This document shows positions 11,398-22,861 of a stretch of 64,000 nt of DNA, piece after piece. Position numbers and translations under genes: made by a program. The first letter of the stretch is position 1; each line of letters opens with the position of its first letter. The stretch covers positions 412,888-476,887 of the forward strand of contig JAAOMT010000479.1 in NCBI GenBank assembly GCA_016748015.1, read 5' to 3'. Origin of the DNA: Geosiphon pyriformis. Taxonomy: Eukaryota; Glomeromycota; Glomeromycetes; Archaeosporales; Geosiphonaceae. The notes under the pieces were generated by a model. The model was not told the DNA's origin. It saw nothing but the letters and a program-made list of their open reading frames with translations, and did not search any database.

Positions 11398-13130
11398 TGA
11401 AATAAATAAGTGCCCAAACTTAAACCAATATTGTTAATTCTGACCAAAAAACTTATAACTGTGTTTGATAAATTGCTTTTTTCTAACTTAGAAACTACTA
11501 AAAAGTTGAAACTCATTACTCCTACAACAGTTCTAACACTAGTGATTACACTTGAACTCTTACTCATTACTATATTTGCTCCATGATTCTGTGATAAAAG
11601 AATTACTAACAGCTGACATTTAGGACTAGGCTGGAGAACTGTTGGCCCAAGTGTGTCCAATCTTTTAGCCAGCTTAGTAACTTGCTCCATAAGACTGTTA
11701 AAACTGCATTTAAGAGCAGCAAACCTACTATTTAAATCCAAAGACACTAGCAAGATAGGTTTTATCTCTGAAAAAAAACCAGTACCAACTAAACTATTTT
11801 GTATAAAAAAAGAAGAAAAAGAAAATCTACTAACAATCTTGGCCCAAGAGATATCACTAAAAGAAATAAAACAGGTAATTGACATTAAATGTTTAGCATA
11901 AATAGATACCAGTCTGCTTTTATCTTCTTCTAATAACACTCTATAAGATGAGCCACCAGGGGAAATTTTTTCATCCACAAAGCAGTCCAATGAAATATGA
12001 CCCAATTTTCCATACTTAGTATACTTAATAGAACTTAAATAAGACCAGCACAAATTGATATTTCTTAAAACAAACATGGTTCTCATAATTGCATTCAGCA
12101 ACTTAGCTGAATAATAATTGATAATACATGTTTTCTCACTTACAAAACCAATGAAGTTCCAGATATTATAAGTATTAATATCTATTGGCAGTATATAGAG
12201 TAGCATTCTATACTGATTTTTTGTATCTTATAATTTCTTGTTTAAATTTGTCTTAGCTATTCACATGGTATTTTTTCCAATTAGAATAGACTATTTAGAA
12301 GCAGCCAAATCAGCATAATTAACTTATTCAAATTCTACCACAGTCTTTTACCAAAAACCAATCAATTGTATCTTGATTGACTTAATTATACCAAACTCAG
12401 ATAGCACAAAATGCATAGCCTCAGCTAAAGTACCAATTGGAATTTCTTTTAACACCATAACCTGATTTAAATGCCCAGTATATTTTTTGAGATTGGTGTT
12501 TACCAAGATTATTGTTATCTTTGCCACATTAGAAGCTTAAACCAAGCTAGATTTAGAAGTAAACATAGCTCTAATAATTTCAGCAAATTTTGAGGGAGTA
12601 AAAACTTTCCTAAAACTATTAATTTTTAAAAACATTCTTTTGACTACTATAAGCTTCTTTTAAGAGAAATTTCTAGCCATCTTATTTAAACCAATATTCA
12701 AAGCAAATAATTTTCTAACAAAAACATTGACCAAATTCTTTAAAGAAGAGGAAAATATTAAAGGAGTGTTCAACAGAATATTATTATTATTATTATTTAA
12801 GAAACCAATCTTTCCCAAAGATTTTTCTAAAGCCTTTTTGGTTTGTATTTGTAAATCTTTAGGTGTTTAATTAGAATTTTTACCAGCAAAAGCATTATCT
12901 TTACCATAGTCAAAACTGGTCTTTTCAACTAGACACTCGTTTTCTATGTTAATATTGTTTGATTCAGTAGTATTACCAGTTTCAGAACTTTATGAATAAT
13001 CATCCAATTTTTTAGAAAAAACTTCCTTGTTATTGATATTATCTTCTAAAGTATTTTCTTTTCTTTTTTTCTTAAATATAGCAGGTTTAATACCAACACC
13101 AAAACCAGAATTCTTGAGAGTTTTTTTCAT
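11394..13130 (-). pseudogene. LINE-A ORF1: nucleic-acid-binding protein
   Basis: ORF1 proteins of LINEs bind the element RNA. The frame from the ATG at 13130 (MKKTLKNSGFG) to the TAA at 11394-11396 is one phase with no net frameshift, but in-frame stops interrupt it, the first near 12990. Its zinc knuckle reads KYTKYGKLGHISLDC (near 11980-12025). Both first Cys are Tyr compared with LINE-G1 (KCTKCKKLGH). The open frame extends 14 codons upstream of this ATG, and LINE-G1 has similar sequence there, so the true start could be further upstream. Confidence 0.8.
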
Positions 13131-13270
13131 AACAGCAATATTAAAACCAATAGTGGCCTCATAATTAAGCAAAAACAGTTCGAATTTATTGTATTAAATG
13201 ATAAAAAACTTCTTTTGAAAAACTTTTTGGCTTTTTTTTGAGAATTATGAACAAAAGAGAAAAAGAGATT

Positions 13271-13983
13271 TTTTTTTTCTTTTTTATTTAAATAATATTA
13301 TAACTTAATTATTTATTTTTTTGGTTATTATTTAGTTGATTATTACTTGATTTTTTGGTATTTTATAATTTGGAATTTAATTTTATATTATTTTAGCACT
13401 TTTTGGTAATTATTAAACAATATTTAACATAATAAAAAAGCAGATTTTTAATTATAAAAAACACTTTAAACCAACAAATATTTTATTTTTGCTTTTTTTT
13501 GAAAAAATACATTTTTAAATATTAAAGTATATTATAAGAAAAACGAAATTATTAAACAAATGATCTTTTAGACATGTTTTTATATAAAAAAGAAAATGTT
13601 TAAAAAATTTTTAAAATAACTTTAAAAATCATTTTTAAATATGCAATACATTTTATTTGCACATGATTTATTATATAGTAATCATGTAATTTATTATTTT
13701 ATTAATAAAATAACTATTTTTTCATACATAATACATGTATCAAAATTTTAGCAATAACACAATATTTGATGTCTTTAAAGTATCTGCACTATAAATAAAA
13801 AAGTACATAATAACCAGTTAATAACTTTGTAAAATATAAGTTAATATGCTTAACTTAACATAAGTCTAAGGAATAGTCCACATCTAATTTTAAACATGTA
13901 TATGTTAAATAAACTTTTATATTTTAAATGCAGAAAAATTGAAAAATTAAATTCCTAATTGTCGATCAACCCCAGTTTGCAAG
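13271..13983. other. AT-rich intergenic stretch upstream of mscL-like gene
   Basis: No coding sequence or recognisable retroelement remains here. The promoter of the downstream gene should lie in the last few hundred bases, but I cannot identify a defined element in such AT-rich DNA. Confidence 0.5.
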
Positions 13984-15061
13984 ATGTTTTGCTATAATGG
14001 GTTGAAAAAGGTGTGGGGCCAATTCAAGGAATTTTTAGACAAGCGAGGAGGGAATGTTGTTGATTTGGGTGTTGGTATGTCGTGGAAACTAGTTCAAAGA
14101 GTTGTAAGGTGGAAAAGTTCAGAGCTTGAGCCGTCTTCCACCTTTCGCATTTTTAAAGGTTTCATTTTATCATGAAATCTCTTATCATTTTGTGGGTTCT
14201 TTTGATCAGGTATCATAATTGGCACTGCTTTCTCGAGTTTGGTTAATTCTTTCGTGGTTTGTATTTGTTCAGTTGTTCAAATTCACTTCACGATATAATT
14301 TATATATTGATCTAGGTGAATGTTTAATGTTCCCTATTTTTTCTTGCAAGTCAGAACGACATTTTATCGCCACCATTGGGTTTGCTATTTAGTGGTTAGT
14401 ATTTCTTAAAGATAGATCAATTTTACCGTTGGTATTTCGCTAATTGTTTCAAATATCTTTCATCGGACCTTAGGATCGAATTTAGCTAATTGGTTTATTA
14501 TTATTCGGCCGGGTCAAACCCCTGGGGAAAAATACCATACACCCGAAGAAGCACAAGCTGATGGTGCTGTGTAAGTTTCACTCAAGATAATATTAAAATC
14601 ATTGTTTGATTGGTTTTCCGAGTAATTTTCCCTGATCACGCTGTCATTTTTGCGATGAAACTTTCTAGAACAGAAAATATAGGTCGTTTTATAAATAATA
14701 TGATTCAATTCGTCATTCTCGCCTCCGCCTTGTTTTGGATTGTACTTGGTAACATTAGAAGATGCCTGAATTAGATATAAGCACACTTATTGAAGCTTTT
14801 AATGTTCATGTAGGTTTCGAGGTTCTTCAAAAAAGAGCTCAAAATCTGCGAAAGAGAGAGATGGGCATTGCAGAGGGAGAACCAACAGAGGTCCCGTGCC
14901 CATGGTGCAAAACTGAAGTACCAAAAGATGCTATCAAATGTAAATTTTGTTGTAGTTTTTTAAACGAAAAACCTCCTGTGAAGCCAACTGCCACAGTCCC
15001 AACTGTAGATGAAGGGCAAAATAATCCACCAGCAATATCTGAAACCTTAATTGATGTTTAA
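13984..15061 (+). CDS. mscL: MscL-family large-conductance mechanosensitive channel, six exons
   Basis: MscL channels open under membrane tension and release solutes during osmotic downshock. I assembled six exons: 13984-14074, 14210-14256, 14355-14394, 14474-14570, 14669-14748 and 14814-15061. All five introns are GT-AG, and the exons sum to 603 nt, exactly 200 codons plus TAA. The N-terminus FKEFLDKRGGNVVDLGVG (14-31) is the family signature. It leads into the first membrane helix and NDILSPPLG (47-55). The periplasmic-type loop holds TPGEKYHTPEEAQADGA (75-91). GRFINN (97-102) leads into a second helix (about 103-118). The tail carries a zinc-ribbon-like C147xxC150-x10-C161xxC164. No stop or frame break is present, so this is the one apparently functional host gene in the window. 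Whether it acts in plasma membrane or an organelle cannot be told. Exon 2/3 splice sites are the least certain. Confidence 0.9.
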
Positions 15062-15399
15062 GCCATTTTTCTTTCGTAATATTTCATAGTTTCTGCCAAA
15101 CTTGGGTTTCAGTTGAAGACGGTCAAAATATTTATTTCTTATAGCACTTTTATTATTAATTTCATAAATTCAACTATGTTTTTGGTGCAACCAAATCACT
15201 TGTGACGTTTGTAGTGGCTTGGCAGTTGGCTGAAATTTTTATTTTAAGCAAAAAATGTTTCTTATATTTTTCATAATTGGCTTTTTATTTAGAACTTTTA
15301 CATTTGTTATATCAAAATACATTTTTTGTTTTTATAACAAAACCAAATAGAATTTGTATTTTTGTTTTGTAATTACAGTTTTATTGGCTTTTATAAGTA
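15062..15399 (+). other. 3' flank of the mscL-like gene
   Basis: This stretch follows the stop codon. It has mixed composition to about 15260 and then becomes AT-rich. It probably holds the 3' untranslated region and polyadenylation signal, but no clear signal stands out. No gene is visible. Confidence 0.45.
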
Positions 15400-15930
15400 T
15401 TATAAAAAAATTTTACACTTATTACATATGACCAGTCATTTAAATTAATCAAAATTACACTATAAATAATAACAAAAATATTATTTTCCAAATTTGAAAA
15501 AAGCAAATAATTTTAAACCCAAAATTGATTAAATAATTTTTAATAATACTTAATATTATTACAACACTTTTAAAAAACAATATAAAAAAGCTCTATATAT
15601 TATTAAATATTATAATATTAACTTTAATCAAACTTTATTTTTTAAAATTTATTTTTAATTTAATATTAAATAACTAATTTTTTTTTGTAATTAACAATTA
15701 AATTATAAAAAAACCAATTAGTTAAAAACATGTACTTAATATTACTAAGAATTGTTAAAATTTTATTAAACCAATTTCTTAAAATAAAACTTTTATAAAT
15801 AATTTTATATAGAATTAGTTATTTTTATTATACTTATACAATAATTAAAGCATTAAAAAACAATATTTGTGTTAATTAATTTCTTTTAATATGCTAAAAA
15901 TTTATTTACAATATTTTTTTAATTAATAAA
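15400..15930 (-). mobile_element. LINE 3'-end relic
   Basis: Bases 15421-15480 match the 3' untranslated block of LINE-A in decayed form (ACATATGACCAGTCA for ACATGTGACCAGCCA). Near 15772 ACCAATTTCTTAAAATAAAA matches the end of LINE-A ORF2 near 7125. The fragment is on the - strand, lacks its 5' part and is mutated almost wholly towards A and T. Confidence 0.65.
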
Positions 15931-16247
15931 ATTATATAATTTGATATTTTAATTTTATTATAATAAATACATAATATACTAAAAAAATTTTGTATAATGT
16001 TTTTATTTTATAAGTTTATTAACAAGTTAATAAACTAAATTTTATATAAAAATTTAAATATTATATTAAAATTATATATTTTTAATTTATATTTTATATT
16101 AAAAAAAAAACTTTTTTCTCTCATTCATCTCAAAATTTCCAAAAAAGAGTCAGTAATTTTTTTGAAAGAAGTTTTTTCAACATTTAGTACGATAAAACCA
16201 AACTCTTTTTTGATTTTAAGGCTACTGTTAGCCTTAGTATTGTCATT

Positions 16248-18038
16248 ATAAAAAAAGTTGTTAAAGATTCTGGCTCTGGGAGTGGTTTTAAGCCTGTTTT
16301 GTTAAGAAAAAAGAGAAAAAGTGTCATTTTAGAGAAGGGTGTTGGTAGCAAAGAAATGCCTACTGAAGTGCCAAGTGGTCATTCTTGTGGTTCTAAGACT
16401 GGTAACACCACCAAGTCTGAAAGCATCAATATAAAGAAAAAATGTTTGGTTGAAGAAACCAGCTTTAACTATGGTAAAAGAGGCACCATCATTGATGGAA
16501 ATCATGATTATATGCCTAAAAGACCAAGTGTCAAAACCACTAAAGTATTGAGCAAGTCATTGGATAAGATAAATTTCTCAGAACATAATGATGATGATGA
16601 TATTCTTTTGGATATCTCTTTGAAGCTTCCTTCTTTCTTGAAAGATTTGGTCACTGTTTTTGTTAGAAAATCTTTTGCTTTGAATATTGGCTTGAATAAA
16701 GTGGTTAGAAAATTCTCTCAAGAAAAGTTAATGGTGGTTAGAAAATTGTTTTCAAAAGTTAATGGTTTTGGAGAAGCTTCTACTTCCTCAAAATTTTCAG
16801 AGATCATTTGTGCTTCCTTTATTTTCAAATCTAGTTTGGTGCAGGTGATGGAAAAAGCAAAAGCAGCAGACATTTTAGTAAACACTAATCTCAAAAAATT
16901 AACTGGTCATTCAGATTAAGCTGTAGTGATAAAGAAAATTCCAGTTGGAACATTGGCTGAGACTGTGCATGCTGTGCTTTCTGAATTTGGTTCTGTTGTG
17001 TCAATCAAGATGCAATTGGTAGGGCTATGGCAAAAGGCTGTGGTTGAATTTGCCAAATCGGATTAGGCTGATTTGGTCACAGCTAGATGGTCTATCTTGA
17101 TTGGGAAAAATGCTATAAGAGTGGCCAAGGCTAATATAAATAAGAAATTATGAGATACAAGAGATCAGCATAGGGCTTTGCTTTATACACTGCTGATGGG
17201 CACAAATGCTCATAATATTTGGGACTTTATTGGTTCTGTAGGTAGAAAAACATGTGTTATTAATTGACACTCTGTTACATATGCCTGGGCCAGATGTGTT
17301 GTTGTTTGTTTTGACTTTGATGCTTCAATTAGTGCTGTTATGGAAACTACATCTGTCTTAAAAGATGCTAATTTGCATTGGTTCTACCTGGATTCTGCTA
17401 AGTATGCTAAGTATGAGAATTTGGGTCATATATTTCTAAGTTGTTCTGTGGGTGAGAAAACTTCTTCTAGTGGACTAACTCGCAGAATATTGTCGGATGA
17501 TGATAAAAGCAGATTGGCTTCCATTTATGCTAAGCACTCTGCTCCAATCTCTTGTTCTGTTTCTTTTGGTGGTGTCTTATGGGCCAATATTGTTGGTGAG
17601 TCTTCATTTCCTCCTTTCCCTGTACAAAATGGCTCAGCTTCTTCTGGTTCTTTTTCAAAGATGAAACCTACTCCAATGATGTCTATGGAATTGAATGATA
17701 GGTTTGTCACTCTTGAATATAGTCTTGCCAGTTTTGCGAAATACATTGACAAGTTGGTTAAAAGATTGGACTTATCTGGGCCAATAGTTTTTCAATCTAG
17801 TCCTGGATGTTAGTCATTGGTAACCTCTTCATCACAAAATCAAGAGATAGATATAGTAATAAGTGAGAGTTCAGGTGTGGCTATTGGTGGTAAGATTATT
17901 GCAGAAGTGGTGGTTATTGGTTCTTCAGTTATCTCTAAGATGAAAAAAACTCTGAACAATCTTTCAATCATGGTTATGGGCCTCTTGGCCAAAATTGACA
18001 ATGCTGGTTTGGTTCCTACTGTTCATTTTTCTCAATAA
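16248..18038 (+). pseudogene. LINE-B ORF1: nucleic-acid-binding protein
   Basis: The frame is in one phase from ATA at 16248 (ATG in LINE-A and LINE-G1) to TAA at 18036-18038. Five in-frame stops interrupt it, at about 16917, 17064, 17151, 17263 and 17811. Each is explained by one G-to-A or C-to-T change in a Gln, Trp or Arg codon. The protein has a Lys-rich N-terminus, an acidic Asp run (near residue 115), an RNA-binding-like middle, and a knuckle reading KYAKYENLGH...C, with both first Cys changed to Tyr. The C-terminus is Ser-rich with heptad-like Leu spacing. Confidence 0.82.
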
Positions 18039-21000
18039 TAGATCTGGTTTGGAAAATTGCAACATGCAATGTTTGTGGTATCAATGTTTCTGTCAAGCAG
18101 AAAGATGTTATTTGTTGGCATGTAGATTCTGGAAGTATGGTTTCTATTGTTATGGAGACAAAATTGAGATCCAATATTAGGCCTTGGATTATAAACAAGT
18201 TTGATAGAGTGAAAATATTCTTTTCTGGTTTGGACAAAAAATTTCTTGGTACAAGGGTGGCAATCATTATAAACAACTCTTTTGCACGTCATGTTTCTAA
18301 GATTGAGGAGATTCCTGGTCATCTTGTTTCTGTTTGGCTTTTTTTCAAGAACAAGTTGTTAGTAATAATTTTGGGCCTATATGTAGGTGCTTCTGCTGAA
18401 ACCAGATTTGGCCAAGTTTGCAAAATCAACTTTATTATTGCCAAGACTGCTAATTCCTCCATGTTTATGGTTTTGGGCAGTAATTTCAATAAGGATGGAT
18501 CCAGAAAGAGTGCTAGCTTTAAGTTTTGCTTAGATTTGGGGTTGGTTAACTCCTTTAGTGAACACTTTTTGGTCAAAAGCTTCCACTTGGAGTTCCATGA
18601 AAGTTATCAACTACATTTTCATAAGCAAGAATTTGTCATCTATGTTGGCTGGTCACAAAGTCACTCCTGTCTCTGATTTTTTTAACACTGATCATAATGC
18701 TGTTCTGGTTTCAGTTGGTTTGAGTGGTCTTTTAGATGCCCAGCTCAATGATGTAAACAGGCCAATAAGGATAAGTGAAAATTCAAGATCAAGAATGCTG
18801 ATGCTAACAAATAGATACACTTTAGGGAACATTCACTGGACAAGTTCTTGGAGTATATGGATATGTTCAATGTTGCAAAAGATACTAAAAATTTGGATGC
18901 TATGTGGAAAATTTTTAAGAAAGTGGTCATAAGCTCAGCTGACAGTGTGTTTTCTAGACACTGGTTTAGCAAGTTTGATTGTCAAAAAAATAAGCTGTCT
19001 TCAAAATTCTTTAAGCTGGAATTGTTGGTGGCCAAGTTGGTGAAGTGTTTGAGCTTAGGTCAGAAATCAGAAGCTGTTTGTCTTTTTAAGGTGTGGTCTA
19101 CTATTAATAGTAAGAGAGTCTCCAAAGGATGCACAATGTTTGATAATAGTGAAAGCAGGGAAAGCATTTTTCAACACCTATTAAGAGTTAAAAAATTGTA
19201 CAGAAAGTCCAAATACTATGAATCTAAGATGACCAGAGATATTTCAATCAGAAAGGCAATAGACAAGCACATAAAAATCTTCAGCTCTAATAAAGAACAT
19301 ATGATCAAAAGTGTTTTGGAATGGCCATTCAAGAAAGTAGTGCTGGACCATCTAATTGTAGATGATAAGTTAATTTTGGAACCCAAGAAAGTTTTATCTG
19401 CTGTTAATGATATCATGGAAAGATGGACAAAAAAATGAGTTGCTCTTATCTCTATGCCTGTTTATTGGTCTAATCAATATGCTCTCTTGGGCTATATCAA
19501 TGATAATATATTTTCAAATGTTATGGGTGTGATTGGATCAGATAAGTTTTTTTTGGTGATCAAAAACCTGCCTAATGGGAAAGCTGTTGGCATTTTTGGT
19601 ATTCTTAATGAGCTTTGGAAGCATGAAGATATGCAGGTTCTGTGTGGTTTGTTGAACATTCTCAATGTGTGTTTGGAGTTGGATGTGGTCTTTCTACAGT
19701 AGAGGCAAGTCTAGATTTCTATAATACCAAAACCATATGACTGGGAAAGAATATTTACCAATACCAGACTTATAGCTTTAGTTGAAATGACCAAAAAAAT
19801 ACTGTCTAAGGTTTGTTCTGACAGGATATCTCTGGCATGCAGTAAATTTAATATTCTTTGTGGTGATAATTTCTCAGTTTTAAAGAGTATGTCTACTCAA
19901 ACTTCAATTTTTACTATTGGCTTTATCATTGAGGATGCACTTAAAAAGAGCAGAGAGCTGTGGCTGGTACTTTAAGATATACAAAAAGCTTATGACTCAG
20001 TCAGATGGCCCCATTTGTGGAACAATTTAGTTAGGATCAAAATGTGCTTTTGTTTTATTGAATTTTTTGAAAACATACACAATAGTCGAACCAACTGGAT
20101 GATGACAAACTTTGGACTTACTAATGGATATACTGTTCATGATGGATTAGGATCAAGGGGAAGTTTTCTTGCCATTACTGTAGAGAATTTTCTATGATTC
20201 TTTGCTTTGTAAGATCAAAAAACATAAGCAATTGTGTAGATATAGATTAAATTCGAGATTTTTCACTAGAACTGGCAAAGCTGACTCTAAAGGTGGCAAA
20301 ACTTCTTTTTTTGCAGCTGGTGTCTTTGTAAATGATACTATTTGGGTTGGTAACTGCCTGATGGCTATGCAATATATTTTGAACATTGTAAGTAAATTCT
20401 TCTTGATTAATAACATTGCTATTAACACAGACAAAATGGTTGCCATTCCTATTAATCAAGGGGCCAGAGGTGTTTTATTGTCCATTAGTGGTTCTAAAAT
20501 CTCTATTGCAAAAAAAGGTGAGTCTTACTGATACTTAGGGATCTTTTTTTCTATGAATAGCCTGTCTAAGCCAAGTCTGGCCAAAGCTCATTCAGATATC
20601 AGGTTTTTTTCAAATTTAGTTTTAAGAAAAGCCATCACTAAAAAGCAGTTTTTATATTTGGTTTTTGCTGTTCTGTAGCCCATAATTGGTTATAGACTAC
20701 AGTTCAGTTGTGTTTCTAAGGGTGTATGTGAAAAATGGGACAGAATGTTAAGGAAGAGTTTAAAGCTCAAGACCAATCTGTCCAAGGATTTTCTAAATGA
20801 AGCTTTGTATCATTCAGAGCTATATAGTTTAAGAACTTTTGGGCAAGTACTAGTTGAGAATTTGCTGGCTGGTCTGGTTAAGTTCACTAATGCTGATAGA
20901 ATTCTTGGTGAATTATTCGAGCACAGAGCTATGAAGTTGCAGACTGTTAGCTGGATGCTTTGGCACCCTCTTAAATTTCTGATTAAGTTGCTGGTTAATC

Positions 21001-22612
21001 CTGTGAATTGCTTTTTGGCAGGCACAATACATGCTCTCAAGTTGTGCAATCTATCATTGGGCAGTGATCTGCCTAATGTTTTTCGGGCTGGAAATAGAAT
21101 TGCAGTCTTAGATGTGCTCGGTTTTGAGTCTTATTTGGGCATAGCAAAGTCTCTTAGAAGATATGGTGTGATGTTTACAGATCAGTTTTTGGACTGCTGC
21201 GACAAGTGTTTCATGTGGAACACATTTTGCAGGTGGAAAAAGCTGGATCCTAGAGGCCCAGTTCCTGTCTGGTTTGCTTCTTTGGTTAAATTTATCATTG
21301 AAAGTGGCTTGTTGAATAGTGTGCTGTTGTCTTCTCATTTTGTTCCTACTGATTTTTTTTGTAACTTTGGTTACATTGGTGAGCATCTGCTGAATTCTGG
21401 GTTGGGCTCTATAACTGTATACACAGATGGTTGCATCAAAAATTTGGGTTTGGTGCGAGCTTGTGGTGGTGCTGCCATCTATTTTCTGGATGTGGACACT
21501 AGTGTTGAAATTAAGGTGGATGGATTGCTGTCATTAACTCTGGTAGAAATACAAGTTATTACACTTGCTTGAAGTGTGTATCTACTTTCCAATCTGTCGA
21601 CTTGTATACAGACAGCCAGGCATCACTAGACTTATGCTTATCCACTGGTGGTATGGCCAGTTCTGACTTTTGTGACAAATGCTAGATCAAAAAAAAACAT
21701 ATTTGCCATGTCATTTCCAAAAAAGATTTGTCAGTTACATGAATTAAAGTTAAAGGCCATTCTGGTGTTATTGGAAATGAACATGCCAATTTCTATGCTG
21801 ATGTGGCTATTACTTTTGGGTCCTTCCTGCTTTTTATGATACCTTATCGCTTTCTTAATGTTGAAGGCAGATTTGTTTCTGGAAATGTTTGTCATGTTGC
21901 CAAAAAGTTATTCAATACTGTTCACTCTGTTTGTTGGAAGACCAGATGTGTTGATAGTATTATTAATGCAGGTCTCTGTAACTGTTTTAATAAAGTCAAG
22001 ATCTTTTGTGTTTGGCATTCTAATGGCAAGATCAGATCTGGTTACACTAGTGCTGTGTCAGCAACACTTCAGTCATACTTTATGAAGATGCTTCATCATC
22101 ACTTGCCAGTGGCCAAAAGAAAAAAAATGTATAATTTGAATTACCTGAGTATTGCCTGCATTCAGTATGGTTTAGTAGAGGACTCCAATCATGTTTTTTC
22201 TTGTAGTTATGATATCAATGTTTGAAATACTTTGTTGTCTGATGCTGCTTTGGAGTAGAATGTGTTGCTAGGCACTTCTGTTAATAGAAATGCAGTTACT
22301 AATTCTCTGAATAAGGCTGCTACTTTTATAGACTTGTTCACAGCACTGGCTAAAGGTTTTGTGCTAAAGAGTTGGGTAGTTAACATGTTGGGTCATTTAG
22401 GTGTTGACTCTAATGGAAATGCATTGGTTGTTGATTTCGTTTGTCATTTTGCTAAGAGCCACAGGTCTGCTGTTTGGCTGCCAGCAGCTAAGTTGAGAGC
22501 CTATTATGAAAAATATAATCTTCTGCCATGTGATGCTTTTCTATTCTTTCAGTGTCTGGTTTGTCTTCTTTGTGATCTGCTAAAACTATCCAGGATTTCA
22601 GTTTTAGGTTGA
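18035..22612 (+). pseudogene. LINE-B ORF2: endonuclease, reverse transcriptase, RNase H, finger
   Basis: ORF2 would nick target DNA, copy the element RNA and remove it. It starts at ATA 18035, overlapping the ORF1 stop as ATAA. The APE-type endonuclease spans about 18050-18730, with ETKLRS, then GSNFNKDGS where GGNFN or GDFN is expected, then a NTDHNAV motif. Reverse transcriptase spans about 19400-20700, with DIQKAYDSV as motif A and FVNDTIW near 20327 as motif C, where LINE-G1 has FVDD. RNase H runs from about 21410 (VYTDGC). The C-terminal region reads HVFSC near 22190. Frame changes lie near 18590, 18850, 20195 and 21650-21800, with many stops. Confidence 0.87.
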
Positions 22613-22861
22613 GTATCCATGTGTGTTTTGGGTTACATCCATGTCTAACTAGATCAGATTTTGGTTTCTTGTATGATGTCTCTGTGGTAAAGAATTTAGG
22701 TGTGTAGTGCTGCCTTGATTGGCCCAAGTGGCTGGTTACATGTAAAAAAAGCATAAGCTATGCTTAATTTAGATTATGTTGATCTATGTATTTAGGTAGT
22801 AGTTGGGCTGCATGCATAAAACTTTTAATAAAAAATTAATATTAAATATAATAATAACAAG

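Larger units (their letters stand above)
6656..13270 (-). mobile_element. LINE-A: full-length, decayed non-LTR retrotransposon
   Basis: The element reads on the - strand from a 5' end near 13270 (the AAAAACTTTTT/TCTC-like start shared with the other LINEs) to a 3' tail near 6660. The 3' untranslated region contains the conserved ACATGTGACCAGCCACT block (plus-strand sense, near 6762) and ends in A-rich (AATA)n-like sequence. ORF1 and ORF2 are described separately. It is homologous end to end with LINE-B and LINE-G1, but both reading frames are broken. Its 3' end abuts the Gyp2 integrase, which suggests insertion there. No target-site duplication was identified. Confidence 0.85.
16105..22840 (+). 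mobile_element. LINE-B: full-length, decayed non-LTR retrotransposon
   Basis: The 5' end reads AAAACTTTTTTCTCTCATTC, the same start as LINE-G1 on the other strand. The 3' untranslated region holds GGCCCAAGTGGCTGGTTACATG near 22720 and runs into A-rich sequence at about 22810-22840. ORF1 and ORF2 are both present and are less decayed than in LINE-D and LINE-E. LINE-C begins immediately downstream. Confidence 0.88.

Noticed and set aside
15062-15260. A further exon of the mscL-like gene after the TAA
   Set aside because: The 200-codon model closes with a natural tail after the zinc-ribbon Cys pairs, and no good splice donor or coding continuation is seen.
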